DNA of 64,000 nt from Lichina pygmaea (taxonomy: Eukaryota; Ascomycota; Lichinomycetes; Lichinales; Lichinaceae), in assembly GCA_963422465.1 (NCBI GenBank), contig OY730170.1, positions 3,138,379 to 3,202,378 of the forward strand, given 5' to 3'. Position numbers and translations under genes: made by a program. The notes below the pieces were generated by a model. That model was not told the DNA's origin, did not search any database, and saw only the letters and a program-made list of their open reading frames with translations. This document shows positions 8,553 to 18,401 of the stretch, in pieces; positions within the stretch are counted from its first letter, which is position 1, and each line of letters starts with the position of its first letter.

Positions 8553-11477
8553 AAAGAAATCTCACTGACACGCTGGAAGAAATACCACCAGCACGGGCAG
8601 GCCTGTGTGGCCTGGATGAAACTCCGAACACAACAACTTTGCACCACGCAAGACACCGTGGGCAAGACTCAGGCACCGCAGTTGCCAAGTGAGTATAAAG
8701 AATACCAGAAGATGTTCAAAGAAACAGCGATCACAACACTACTGGAACATCAGGAGTGGGACCACAAGATTCCACTGGAAGACAGAAAAAAACCCACACA
8801 CAGCCCTATCTACACTCTGTCAGCAAAAGAGCTTGAGGCCCTGAGAGACTACCTGGACAAGAACCTAGCAAAAGAGTTCATAAGACCTTCAACATCACCA
8901 GCTGGATACCTGATATTGTTTGTGCCAAAGAAAGACAGCAAACTTCAACTGTGTGTTGATTATCAGCGGCTAAATGTGATTACAGTAAAAAACTGCTACC
9001 CACTGCTATTGATATCGGAAATCCAAGACTGGATCCAAGGAGCCAAATAGTTTACCAAGGTCAACATTCAAGGCACTTTCAACCTGGTTAGGATGAAAGA
9101 CAGCGAAGAATGGAAGACAGCCTTTCGTACAAGGTATAGGCACTACAAGTATACTGTGATGCTATTCAGCCTTACAAATGCACTGGTGATATTCCAATCA
9201 CTTATTAACACTGTCCTCCGACAATACCTGGACATAATTGTCACCACCTATATCAATGATGTCTTGGTATACACCAATAGAACCTTGGAGGAGTATAAAC
9301 AGCATGTCAAAACAATCCTACATGCACTCCAGAAAGTAGGCATGAGGTTACACCTTGATAAAAGTGTTTTCCACACAAAAGAAGTGGAATATTTAGGGTT
9401 GATCCTGACAACAGAAGGAATCTGAATGGACAACACAAAGACAGCAGCAGTACGAAACTGGCCAACACCCAAAAACCTCAAAGAAGTACAATCCTTCCTA
9501 GGATTTGCAAACTTCTACTGATGATTCATCAAGGACTACTCAAGAACAGCAGCAGCCTTGACAGAGTTAACCAGAAAGAACAAATCTTTCAGGTGGGGGG
9601 AGAGCCAACAAGTGGCCTTCCAGGAGTTGAAGGATAAATTCATCTCCGCACCTATTTTGGCATCATTTGATCCTGAGAAGAGGATCATTCTGGAAACTGA
9701 TGCCTTGGACCAAGCATTGGGATCCTGCTTGTGTCAACCAGACACCAATAACTGCTTACACCTTGTCGCGTACTGATCAAGAAAGTTCTCTGGCCCAGAA
9801 CTGAGGTATGATGTTCACAACAAAGAGTTGCTAGCAATCATCAACGTATTCCAAGAATGGAGACCTTACTTGGAGGGGGCAAAATACACAGTAGACGTGT
9901 ACTCAGACCACAAGAACTTAGCTTACTTCACAACAACAAAGAAGCTAAACTGACGACAAGTTTGATGGGCAGAGTTGTTAGCATCATACAACTTCCAAAT
10001 CCTCTACCGGAAGGGCACTGAAAATACTTGAGCGGACACACTCAGCAGGCGACCAGACCTGATGGACAAGAAAACAACAGAGGAACACCCAATCCTAGCA
10101 ACAAAAGGACAAACCCTGGTCTATGCCCAACCCCAACTGGCAACAACTGAAGCAAAGAGTCCACTCCTTACCCTTGGCCACAAGGTGGCAAACAAAAAGG
10201 AAATTGTGCCAGAAAGAGCACAAGAGGAGGTGATCCAGAGGTACCATGACAGGCCTTTGCACAGACACCCCAGGCAAGATAAAACCTTGGAGAAAATCCA
10301 AAGGAACTACCACTTTGACAGAATGAAGCGCAAGGTGACAGAGTTCATCTGCAACTGTGAACAGTGCGCGAAGAACAAGCCATCAAGACATAAGCCCTAT
10401 GGGCAGGCACAGCAAATAGACCTACCCGAGGCACTATGGGAAACTATCATGATGGATTTTGTGGTCAAGTTGCCAAAGTCAACAGACCCAGCAACAAAAG
10501 TGGTATACGACAGCATTTTGGTGGTTGTTGACAAGCTCACCAAATACACCCACCTGGTCCTGTGGAAAGAGTCAGGAACTGCGAACAAACTTGCGAATGT
10601 TCTACTCAAAGAGCTGGTAAGCCACCAAGGGCTACCAAAGACAATCATCTCAGATCAAGACAAACTCTTCACCTCAAAATTCTGGAACACGTGGACAAGG
10701 CAACTTGGCATTGATACAAGGATGTCAACAGCCTACCACCCACAAACTGACAGACAAACTGAGCAGACAAACCAGACAATGGAGCAGTATCTACAACACT
10801 ACGTCAACCACCAGCAGGATAACTGGGTGGAACTGCTACTAATAGCCCAGTTTGCGTACAACAACCAGCAACACAGCGTGACAGGGACAACACTGTTCTT
10901 TGTGAACTACGGAAGAAACCCCTGATGGCAGGCAACAGCAGAAGGCAACATTGTCAATGTTAGCAAACTTGCTGCTATGCATGAGATGATGAAAACAACA
11001 ATCGACTGTGCCCAGAACACCACTGCCCACTGACTACACAACAAAAGGTTGAAGGGACCAACCCTGGAAAGGGGGGATAAGGTCTACCTATCAACAAAAA
11101 ACCTGCGCTCAAAGTGACCAAGCAAAAAGCTGGACCATGTATGAATCAGACTATTTGAAATCAAGAAGCACACTGGGAAGGTCAACTATCAACTGAGACT
11201 ACTACAAAAAGCAAGGATACACTGAGTATTCCACGCCTTGCTGCTCGAACCAGCACCCAGTGACGCAGAAATCAAGACAGAATAGAACTTCAAGGATGAC
11301 GAAGAAGAGTACGATGTCGAAAGGATCCTGGATAGTCAAAGAAACAGACAGAAAACTGAGTACCTGGTGAAGTGGTTAGGATTTGACGAAGAGGAGAATT
11401 CGTGGGAACCAACCAAGAACTTCAGCTCTGTGATGAACCAGAAGCTGGTGGATTACCACCAAGCAAACCTACAGTGA
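8553..11477 (+). pseudogene. pol: Family B pol, RT - RNase H - integrase - chromodomain, decayed
   Basis: The pol frame resumes after the LINE. Reverse transcriptase: KEFIRPSTSPAG, FVPKKDSKLQLCVDYQRLN, and the catalytic box reads YINDVLVY (about 9250-9273), with the first Asp of YxDD changed to Asn (CpG to CpA). RNase H: PILASFDP then ETDALDQALG. Integrase: zinc finger ending CEQCAKNK (about 10,357-10,380), core with MMDFVVKLP, IISDQDKLFTS and a TDRQTEQTN box. The C-terminus is a chromodomain (YDVERILDS...YLVKWLGF...NSWEP, about 11,308-11,410), which in chromoviruses directs insertion to modified histones. More than a dozen in-frame stops are visible, nearly all TGA. Confidence 0.9.
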
Positions 11478-11994
11478 CCAGGTCTGACAGGGACAACAGC
11501 TCAAGAGAAGCCAAAGTCTCTGAAGAGAAGACATCCTCAAAGGACAGTGGAGCAGCAGCCTGACTGGCCTCCTGTTTGTGGATAACACGGAGAGCCTCTT
11601 GTTCCTGAGCATCAAGGGACTCCTGATCCTTGATGGCTGACAGCTCACGACAGATAGCATCAGCCTCCTTCTGTGAGAGACAACCCAGCTGCCAGCGGAG
11701 GCAGATCTGCCGGGGAAGCAACTTTGACAATTGGTTATCAGTCTCCCGCAGCTGAGCCTCAAGCTGCTCGCGCTCAAGTTCCATCTTCTTCCATTCTGAT
11801 TCCGAGAGATGAAGGTCACAGCAACAACCTTTCTCAACACACCGATGACAAAAAGATGATGCGGAGCTCACAACACACTTGGCGTGGTTGTGACAACAAG
11901 CACCGCATGTGATTTTCGATTCCTTGCCTATTTTGCCAATACGACAAGAAAGAAAACCGCGACAACAAGTTCAAGTTGTCTGGCCTTGGTTCAT
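11422..11994 (-). pseudogene. Antisense accessory ORF of family B: paired CxxCx6C motifs plus coiled coil
   Basis: On the strand opposite to gag-pol, between pol and the 3' LTR, an open frame of 149 codons (11,871-11,422) encodes a Cys-rich start and then a Glu/Gln/Leu-rich helix of about 60 residues (likely coiled coil). Reading upstream in the same frame adds a second Cys motif. The pair CGACCHNHAKC and CHRCVEKGCCC are both C-x2-C-x6-C, reminiscent of zinc-cluster proteins. ATG 11,994 would be the start, but one TGA (11,971-11,973, an expected CGA) interrupts it. Its 3' end overlaps the last 56 bases of pol in convergent orientation. I recall small CxxC/coiled-coil proteins near fungal gypsy elements, but the function is unknown. 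Confidence 0.6.
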
Positions 11995-12040
11995 GACAAA
12001 AGAGGAGCAGGAACAAAAAGGATCTGGGGACAGAACCCTT

Positions 12041-12053
12041 GGAGGGAGGGGAT
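12041..12053 (+). other. Polypurine tract of family B
   Basis: GGAGGGAGGGGAT sits two bases before the 3' LTR, the position where plus-strand DNA synthesis is primed. Confidence 0.8.
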
Positions 12054-12055
12054 AG

Positions 12056-12621
12056 TGTTAAGGCCTAGGCCGGAACAGCCCAGGTAAGCGAGGGAGGAGT
12101 GTTAGTCATACAGAACAACATCCGACCGATCCGGTGGACAAGCAAGAGCTAAGCGAGGAGCTCGTCCGGTGGACGAGCAGGAGCTAAGCGAGGAGCTCGT
12201 CCGGTGGACAAGCAGGAGCTAAGCGAGGAGCTTGTCCGGTGGACGAGCAGGAGCTAAGCGAGGAGCTTGTCCGGTGGACGAGCAGGAGCTAAGCGAGGAG
12301 CTCATCCGGTGGACGAGCAGGAGCTAAGCGAGGAGCTCGTCCGGTGGACAAGCAGGAGCTAAGCGAGGAGCTTGTCCACGCAAAAGGATGATACCCCTCG
12401 AGGAGACCCCCCCCTCGGGGCATCTGTATAAAGACCCCCCAAAGGGCCCGGAGAGATTAGCTCTCCAGGCTGAACACAATACGCACACATCGTACTGAGA
12501 CAATAGTACAGAGAGAGAGTTACTTATCTGTCTATTTCTCTATCGAGTCCCTGTCTAGAATCCGCCCTGCAAAGCAACAGACCGTACCGGTTTCTGTGTG
12601 AACCCGGCCCGGCCTTTAACA
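12056..12621 (+). repeat. 3' LTR of family B with seven 35-bp units
   Basis: 566-bp LTR matching 743-1169 but about 140 bp longer, because the 35-bp unit (12,133-12,377) occurs seven times instead of three. Within a unit the ends GGACGAGC and GCTCGTCC are inverted complements, so each unit can form a hairpin. A TATAAA box lies near 12,427. It keeps most of the CpGs that are lost in the 5' LTR. Confidence 0.9.
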
Positions 12622-12696
12622 GAAGGCTACGACAGGATTGTTGAGCTGCTGCGTGGGAAGTGTGCCAATACTAGTGTCTCTGCTGGCGAGGTCTAG
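12622..12696 (+). pseudogene. Ankyrin-repeat gene, right fragment with the natural stop
   Basis: After the right GAAGG duplication the ankyrin frame resumes (GYDRIVELLRGKCANTS) and ends at TAG 12,694-12,696. It joins in frame to 393-742 when the family B insertion is removed. This shows the C-terminus of the original protein lay 20-odd residues beyond the insertion. Confidence 0.8.
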
Positions 12697-12904
12697 CAAC
12701 AAAGACACTGAGCTTCTACAGCTTTGGAGATGCTCAGTACATGATGATTTGATTGATTGATTGTGAGAGAAAAGATCTCAGCGAGCAATCTAGCAAAGTA
12801 TGTCTCCTGGCGCTCCTGCCTGCTGCCTGCACCTTTCGCGCCTCTTGAGTCTTGCTCCTACCCAATTGGATGTAAATGGCCGGACTGATGTCTTCCAAGG
12901 CCTA

Positions 12905-13181
12905 TGTGACGAGGCAATGGCAGAGCAGAACTCGAGCCTAACTGATTCAGTAACCTTGACCTGACTTGGCTTGAGACTTGAGACTTGGATTGATGTACAA
13001 GACGAAAGACAAGGAAGGAAGAAAAAGAGAAAAGAAGAAGAGAAGAAGCTGGGGGAGCAGGAGAAGTTCTTATAGGCAGGGGATCAGGCAACGGCGGAGC
13101 AAACAGGCAACAGTGCAGATGGGACTTCCCGGCAAGGTGTGTGACTTGTGCCAGATATGCAACTGGGCCAGAACCGTGACA
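12905..13181 (-). repeat. Solo LTR of family A, reverse orientation
   Basis: 277 bp, reverse complement of the LTR at 91-392, flanked by a perfect 5-bp target duplication GCCTA (12,900-12,904 and 13,182-13,186). With no internal region between duplications it is a solo LTR left by recombination between two LTRs. Confidence 0.9.
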
Positions 13182-13186
13182 GCCTA

Positions 13187-14014
13187 TTCATCGTCAGGAG
13201 TGCCACAATCTCTGTCTCCAGCATTGTCACAAATGCCACCGGCTGAAAAGTGTTACGCCTTGTCATTGGCAGAAATGCCCAGCTGTCAACATTGTCAAAG
13301 AGACTGTGGGCCCCACCATCATCCGGTGTGCTGTCGTGGGCGACATCACCATCGTCAGGTATGCTGTGGGTGTTGAAGTCACCAAAAACATCATGGGTCC
13401 AAGTGTCATCCACCGCGGAGCTGCAAGTGTCATCACTATCATTGAAAATACTAAGGATCACATTTGTTGAAAGTGTCAATAATGCCACGGCAGCCTGACA
13501 AATCACTGTCCAGAGTGCCGCAAGCTCTACCTGCGTAATTGTCCGAAATTCTGGAAGCACCCCAAGGATATCTTCCGTCATTGCCACAAATGCCGCGGGC
13601 ATCGCATTTGTCAGACAAAGCTTGAATTGTACCCATACCAAGTGCACTGTCAATCACTACGGAAGCAAGTCAGCTGGGCCAATACTGACGTCAGGCGATG
13701 ATCACACCAAGGACGAACTGGCAAGAGACTCCTGGCGCAGGAGATCACAGAATTCAGGACGACAGAGCTGCAGCTGCCCGGAAAGACAACACCACGGTAG
13801 CACCTGGGACGAAGAAGACATGGGCGACTTGTACGAGTATGACGACAGCTATGGCTATGAGTGTGACGATGCTGATTGGACTCTGTACGAGTATACGGAA
13901 GGGTACAAGAGTGCCTACAGAATGGCAGGACCTTTGGAGCCCGCAGGTGACACCTCGGAGCATCAGGCCTTGAAAACACCGGAGGTACTGGATGGTCGAG
14001 TCTGCAGAAACTGA
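13187..14014 (+). pseudogene. Decayed Cys/His-rich reading frame and acidic tail (unrecognised)
   Basis: No intact gene is found, but the translation is non-random. At about 13,190-13,400 two frames give dense Cys/His clusters (such as CQHCQRDCGPHHHPVCC). At about 13,490-13,680 another frame gives CHGSLTNHCPECRKLYLRNCP and FRHCHKCRGHRICQ, like repeated zinc knuckles. An open ORF at 13,622-14,014 (130 codons) follows, with an acidic Tyr-rich part (YEYDDSYGYECDDADW). A third frame continues as a Ser/Thr/Pro-rich tail to about 14,250. This looks like an old gene or transposon ORF broken by frameshifts and stops. The function is unknown. Confidence 0.35.
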
Positions 14015-14531
14015 GCAACAAGCTTTCTGTCAAACAGCAAGCTCCGTCACCATCTTCGAGCAGGCGCGGCAGCCCACACCAAATCCTGACCGATACACCT
14101 ACAACAATCCTGAGCAACGCCCTGTCATCAATGCCTACAGACACACCCAATTCCGACCGATGCACTGGTGACAAGTCTACACAACTACCTGTCACTGATC
14201 TTTGGGGAGATGCCTCCGGTAATCCTGCGCTGGCCACCACTGCCAACTGATACACCCGCACCGACACCGACACCAAACAACATCTTTTCACCTTGGCTTT
14301 TTTATCCTCCCTGACTAGTCTGTCACAAACATGAAGGCTGTCCTTTTCTCTTTATGTCCTCAATTCTGGAAACCTGTTTCAGGGGGAAAATGCCTCTCTC
14401 AGTCAACACCCATTCCACTCGAAAGAAGGAAAGTACAATCAAGAAGCCCCTTCCCTCGCTCCTGATAAGAGGATAGAACCGCTGTTGTTTTTTTCTTGAA
14501 CTACCCCACCTTCCGCCTCCTTCTTTGAGAT

Positions 14532-14532
<1 letters not shown>

Positions 14533-14562
<30 letters not shown>
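14533..14562 (+). repeat. (GAT)n microsatellite
   Basis: About ten GAT/TGA units in a row within non-coding DNA. Confidence 0.9.
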
Positions 14563-14563
<1 letters not shown>

Positions 14564-15014
14564 GTAACACTTTCTCTTTCCCCCTCAGCCCTCGTCCTTA
14601 CCTCCCACTTCCATCTTTTTGATCATGTATCTGTTCATCTTGGAAACTTCGTCCTTGAGTCTCAAGTCCGCAACCTCAAGTCTTTTACGAGGACAGAACC
14701 ATGGAGGATTGGAGCAAGCATGATGATCATAGACAAAAGGCCAAAAATAAAACCATGACCACTTCTTGTCTGTCTATACAGATCGAAGAAACTGTACCTG
14801 TACCAGGCCTTGTCAACCGATGATGTTTTCTGTACCCTGCACGTATGTGGTCTACTGCAATTGACTGTCGCCAACGCTGTCGAAGAGAGAGGGGATGGGA
14901 AAGGGGCAAGTAGAGAGTCAAGGGTGGGGATGTGGAAGTGCTTGGCGGACTACTACTGTACGTACCCTTTGTCTGATAAGTTGTAAAGACCAAAAATAAT
15001 ACAAAAAGAGAAGA

Positions 15015-15049
15015 TGGACTGACAGGGAATCGAACCCTGGACCTCTCGC
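15015..15049 (-). pseudogene. tRNA-like 3' half (Pro/Ala-like), probable relic
   Basis: On the minus strand the bases read GCGAGAGGTC, then a perfect T arm (CAGGG-TTCGATT-CCCTG), then a 7-base acceptor side and TCCA-like end. This is the 3' half of a tRNA, most like Pro or Ala. A matching 5' acceptor (GGACTGA) and D arm are not found at normal distance. A faint anticodon-arm-like piece (GATTCTCCTCGC, minus strand near 15,160-15,171) is more than 100 bases away. It is most likely a broken tRNA gene or a tRNA-derived repeat. Confidence 0.35.
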
Positions 15050-16511
15050 AAAGATGGAAAAGGGTTGTACCAGCGTCCAGGACTGTACCGGCACCGTTAG
15101 GAACTACGAGTGCTTCCGTAAGGGTACCGCAGTACGTCCGAGGGACGGGTGCCCCCCCCCGCGGCGAGGAGAATCATTCGGCATGGCAGCCGCAACCTAC
15201 TGTACAGCATCGGTACGGAGCAATATTGACTCGATCTACGATACGTACATACGTACAGTGCCTTCGAGAAGACAGAGGGAAGGCGCCGAGCGGGGTCGAA
15301 CCACTTCAAATAAAGGGCCGTGTTGCACGCACACCCCCCTTTCCTGGACGCACACCCCTCAACTTACAGTTAGTGACCGCACACACCTGCTAGCATTGCT
15401 GTACGCACACCCCCTGGATATGTGGGGTCTGTCGCTAATTCCTGTCGCTGTCGAGCCCCTTTATCGAGTCGATGAGAGAGCTACTACGGAAGTACCGGTA
15501 CTGTACCGGTACGGAGTACGTATGTACCTGGCAGATGCTCACATCACCCACGTTCCCCTTCTTCTCTTTCACACCCTTCTCCCACCGTAACTCTCCGAGT
15601 GTGGCCTGCCTTGCAAATGCTTACGGTACTATCAAGCACCATGTCTGCTATCTCAGCTGAGGTATTTGCAGCGACTACGTACGACTTATGTTATTGCTGG
15701 TGGAAAAACTCCCAAAGTGGTGCCAGAAACCTCCACTTCTGCTAGCCAATTTGACAGGAACTTCACTTGAGTGGGTCAACGTACCGGCCAATCCAGTACT
15801 CCGTACGGAAGGTACGTACGTACGAGTGGTACGTATGTACACTTGCAGGCTTCCGCTCGCACGCCCCATACAGTAGCTACTTACATAACTCGCCACGCTT
15901 ACGTACGTACGTCCTAGACGTGACTTACGTTGTTCGGGTCTCATGTCGCCGCCCCCTTGCAGTTTCGGCGGACGGAGGAACCCTTGCGTACGTACTTCCG
16001 CATGTACGTACGAGTACGTACTCCGAGTCGGGGCAAAGAACCGCAACGGCCGAAGCGTGGCAGTGGACGGGGAGTTGCCGTCGGAAAAATCATTCCGCCG
16101 GTGTGGGAGGTTGTTCCGAAGGCCGAGCCACGTAACGGTAATACGTACAGTAGTTTGGCCGTCCCTTCCCGGGAGAGCTTCCGTATTTTTGGTACTGGCG
16201 TAACGCCCGTCCCCACAGGCCAATGCCCCGTGAACGCGTCATCTCGGCATGATTCGTGTCAGAGAACGGCCGGGGGGGGGGGGGGGGGGTGGTTTGGTAG
16301 CAGACGGTGAAGCCGCTTTGAGGATTTATATAGATCAAGTTCGATATCTGCCTTGGAGATGCCAACAAGCACTACTCACCTCACATCACCTCGTCTCTTC
16401 TCTTCCGACTTCAAAGCATCGCTATCCCGCCCTTAGAGGAGACGACGGGCGAGCAGCTTCTTCTCTGTTCAGACACAACAGACGGTTATCCGTCAGGACA
16501 GTCCCTTCACG

Positions 16512-17660
16512 ATGACTCTTAAGCAAGCCACCGCGTCTCCGGCCATGGAAGAAGCCAACCAGCTCCCGGCGTACTCGGCCGTCGACGATTCGGCGGTGCT
16601 GGTGCCTCGGCAGACGACTGGGCCGGCAACGCTCTCGCCACAAGGGACCGGTGCGCGATCGCACTCGGCGGCGGCTCCCACCTATCCCACGGCCGAGGAG
16701 GAGAAGGCCCGGCTGCAGGCACAGTACCAGAACCCCGCCGAGTATCGAACCACGCGGTCCGCGTCGCCCGCGTCGCCTGCGTCGCCGGCTTCTACCTACC
16801 CCACGGCCGAGGAGGAGAAGGCGCGGCTGCAGGCACAGTACCAGAACCCCACCGAGTACCGAGCCGCCGTTGTCCCAGGGCCTGAGACGTTCGTGCCGCC
16901 TGTCGAGGGCGAGAGCATGGGCCACGCCTCGGAGTCGGTGCTGTCTCGCGGCCTTCAGGTGCCTTCGAACAGCCGCTTCGTCTCCTCGGGTTTCCCGTAC
17001 CCCGAGGTGCTCGACAGCTATCAGGTTTCCACCGCGAGCTGGAACTCCTTCACGGCCGAGATCACCGAGGAGGCCTCGATGACCCCGTCTGACTGGGCCG
17101 TTGCCGTCGCCGGCGGGGCCAGCGCCTTCGTCGTCGGCGGCATCTTCGTGAGCTGGCTGGCCATCATCCCGGCCTTCTTCGTCGGCCGAAGCATCCACCG
17201 AAATCGCGAGACGCAGAACCTTGCCAAGGCCCGGAACATGGGCGATCTCGAGGCGAAGCTGCTGAAGTGGAACGAGGAGTACTTTGCCCCGCGGGGTCTC
17301 CTCATCCGTCTGGATCTCCCCGGCGAGAGCTACGACATCGGGAAGATGGACGTGCACGAGGGGAGTCGAGGCATGGCGTCCTGGTGCCACCGGCGCCGCA
17401 ACGGATGCCAGAGCCAGGACGGCACCGTCGCCGCCGCGGACCAGAACATGACCAAGGAGCAGCGGAAGATGGAGAAGAAGGCCAACAAGGCGGTCAAGAA
17501 GGAGTGCAGGCGGAAGAACAAGGCCACCAAGAAGGGCCGCATCGTCATCCTGCCCATGAACCGAAGCGGCCCGGTGCCGACGGTAGCCGAACCCGACAAC
17601 GTCTTTGCCGATCCCGCCCCGTCCGTCCGCACCGACCTCTATGCTTCGTCTGCCGTCTGA
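16512..17660 (+). CDS. Conserved fungal single-pass membrane protein of unknown function (382 aa)
   Basis: Single-exon ORF starting at ATG 16,512 with a GC-rich codon bias like the other host genes. The N-terminal 120 residues are low complexity and contain a near-perfect duplication of a 23-residue segment (TYPTAEEEKARLQAQYQNP...), separated by an Ala/Ser/Pro linker. Around residues 195-220 is a hydrophobic segment (AVAVAGGASAFVVGGIFVSW and onwards), long enough for one or two membrane passes. A conserved-looking block follows (NLAKARNMGDLEAKL, EEYFAPRGLLIRLDLPGE). The C-terminus is strongly basic (KKANKAVKKE...RRKNKATKKG). I have a general memory of similar uncharacterised proteins in other Pezizomycotina. 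No catalytic motif was seen. Confidence 0.75.
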   Translation: MTLKQATASPAMEEANQLPAYSAVDDSAVLVPRQTTGPATLSPQGTGARSHSAAAPTYPTAEEEKARLQAQYQNPAEYRTTRSASPASPASPASTYPTAEEEKARLQAQYQNPTEYRAAVVPGPETFVPPVEGESMGHASESVLSRGLQVPSNSRFVSSGFPYPEVLDSYQVSTASWNSFTAEITEEASMTPSDWAVAVAGGASAFVVGGIFVSWLAIIPAFFVGRSIHRNRETQNLAKARNMGDLEAKLLKWNEEYFAPRGLLIRLDLPGESYDIGKMDVHEGSRGMASWCHRRRNGCQSQDGTVAAADQNMTKEQRKMEKKANKAVKKECRRKNKATKKGRIVILPMNRSGPVPTVAEPDNVFADPAPSVRTDLYASSAV

Positions 17661-18401
17661 GCGAACGTCGTGGGGAGCCAGAAAGCGTGCTGGGTTTCCT
17701 TGTCTTGTTTCTTATCTTCTCGTCTCGTATTTCTATCCGAACCTGTCGTCATCATCGTTATCATCATCATGAGGTTTTTTGGCGAAGTATTGCTTTAGAT
17801 ATCAAATTGGGCGTGGAAGTTCACAGGCTTAATCTTACTCTCACGTTGCCACTTCCACTATTGATTCAACTTCGCTCGCTGTCCTTGGCCCTGAAAGCTG
17901 AAGATGAAAAAAGTAGGGGAAATCAGCGTCCTGCGTGCAAGCATCTGCAGCGGCGTCTGCCTGCCTCTGCCGGGGGGAGGCGCACGTCTATCGGACTGGC
18001 TCATTGGCGAGACCAAGTCTGGTAAGAGCAAGTCTCTGGTGAAAGGGAGCAGTTCCGGGGAAGTTGGTCTGTTTGATATCAAAGGCCGTGACATGCCTAC
18101 AGGATCTTAGCAACTGTTGCTGTGATTGAGGCCTCCTGATGCTACAGTTAGCGTGACACAAGCCTGAACAAGCCAGTTCCTGCTTACTTCCGTACTCACT
18201 TGATGACCATAAGTGGTGAGATCCATTTTGGAGTAGCGATCAACTGATTGCCTACCTGCGACTATTGTTCATACAGGATTACCCAGAGTCGGCTGTGCAT
18301 GTCCGTGGGAGCTTCTTCAGACTTGTGTCATGACCCTGTATAACAGAGAGCAGTCTGGTAGAGGCTGAGCCAGAAAGTACATACAATTTCTTATTACTTT
18401 T
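17661..18401. other. Intergenic DNA, nothing recognised
   Basis: Downstream region of the preceding gene. It has a small ATCATC run near 17,750 and becomes AT-richer towards 18,400. No ORF with coding character. Confidence 0.6.

Larger units (their letters stand above)
743..12621 (+). mobile_element. Full-length Ty3/gypsy chromovirus (family B) with a nested LINE
   Basis: Complete element with LTRs at 743-1169 and 12,056-12,621, ends TGTTAA/TTAACA, and a perfect 5-bp target duplication GAAGG at 738-742 and 12,622-12,626. The order is gag (CCHC knuckle), protease, reverse transcriptase, RNase H, integrase and a C-terminal chromodomain, which marks a chromovirus. A 5.3-kb non-LTR element (3250-8552) splits pol between protease and reverse transcriptase. 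Without that insert the element would be about 6.6 kb. Many in-frame stops, mostly TGA, and loss of the protease and reverse transcriptase catalytic aspartates show it is dead. Confidence 0.95.
14015..16511. other. Intergenic DNA; GTAC/CGTACG-rich tract
   Basis: No gene supported. From about 15,080 to 16,170 the sequence is crowded with GTAC-containing words (CGTACG, GTACGTAC, GGTACCG, TACGGAGTAC), often palindromic. An 18-base G run lies at 16,272-16,289. A TATA-like TTTATATAG near 16,325 may serve the next gene. Confidence 0.6.

Noticed and set aside
1211-11477. In-frame TGA codons in the retroelement read as recoded (UGA = Arg or Trp)
   Set aside because: TGA is a normal stop in all intact-looking contexts here (for example FAS2 ends in TGA). 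The internal TGAs sit where CGA is expected, and TAG/TAA also occur, so mutation explains them better.
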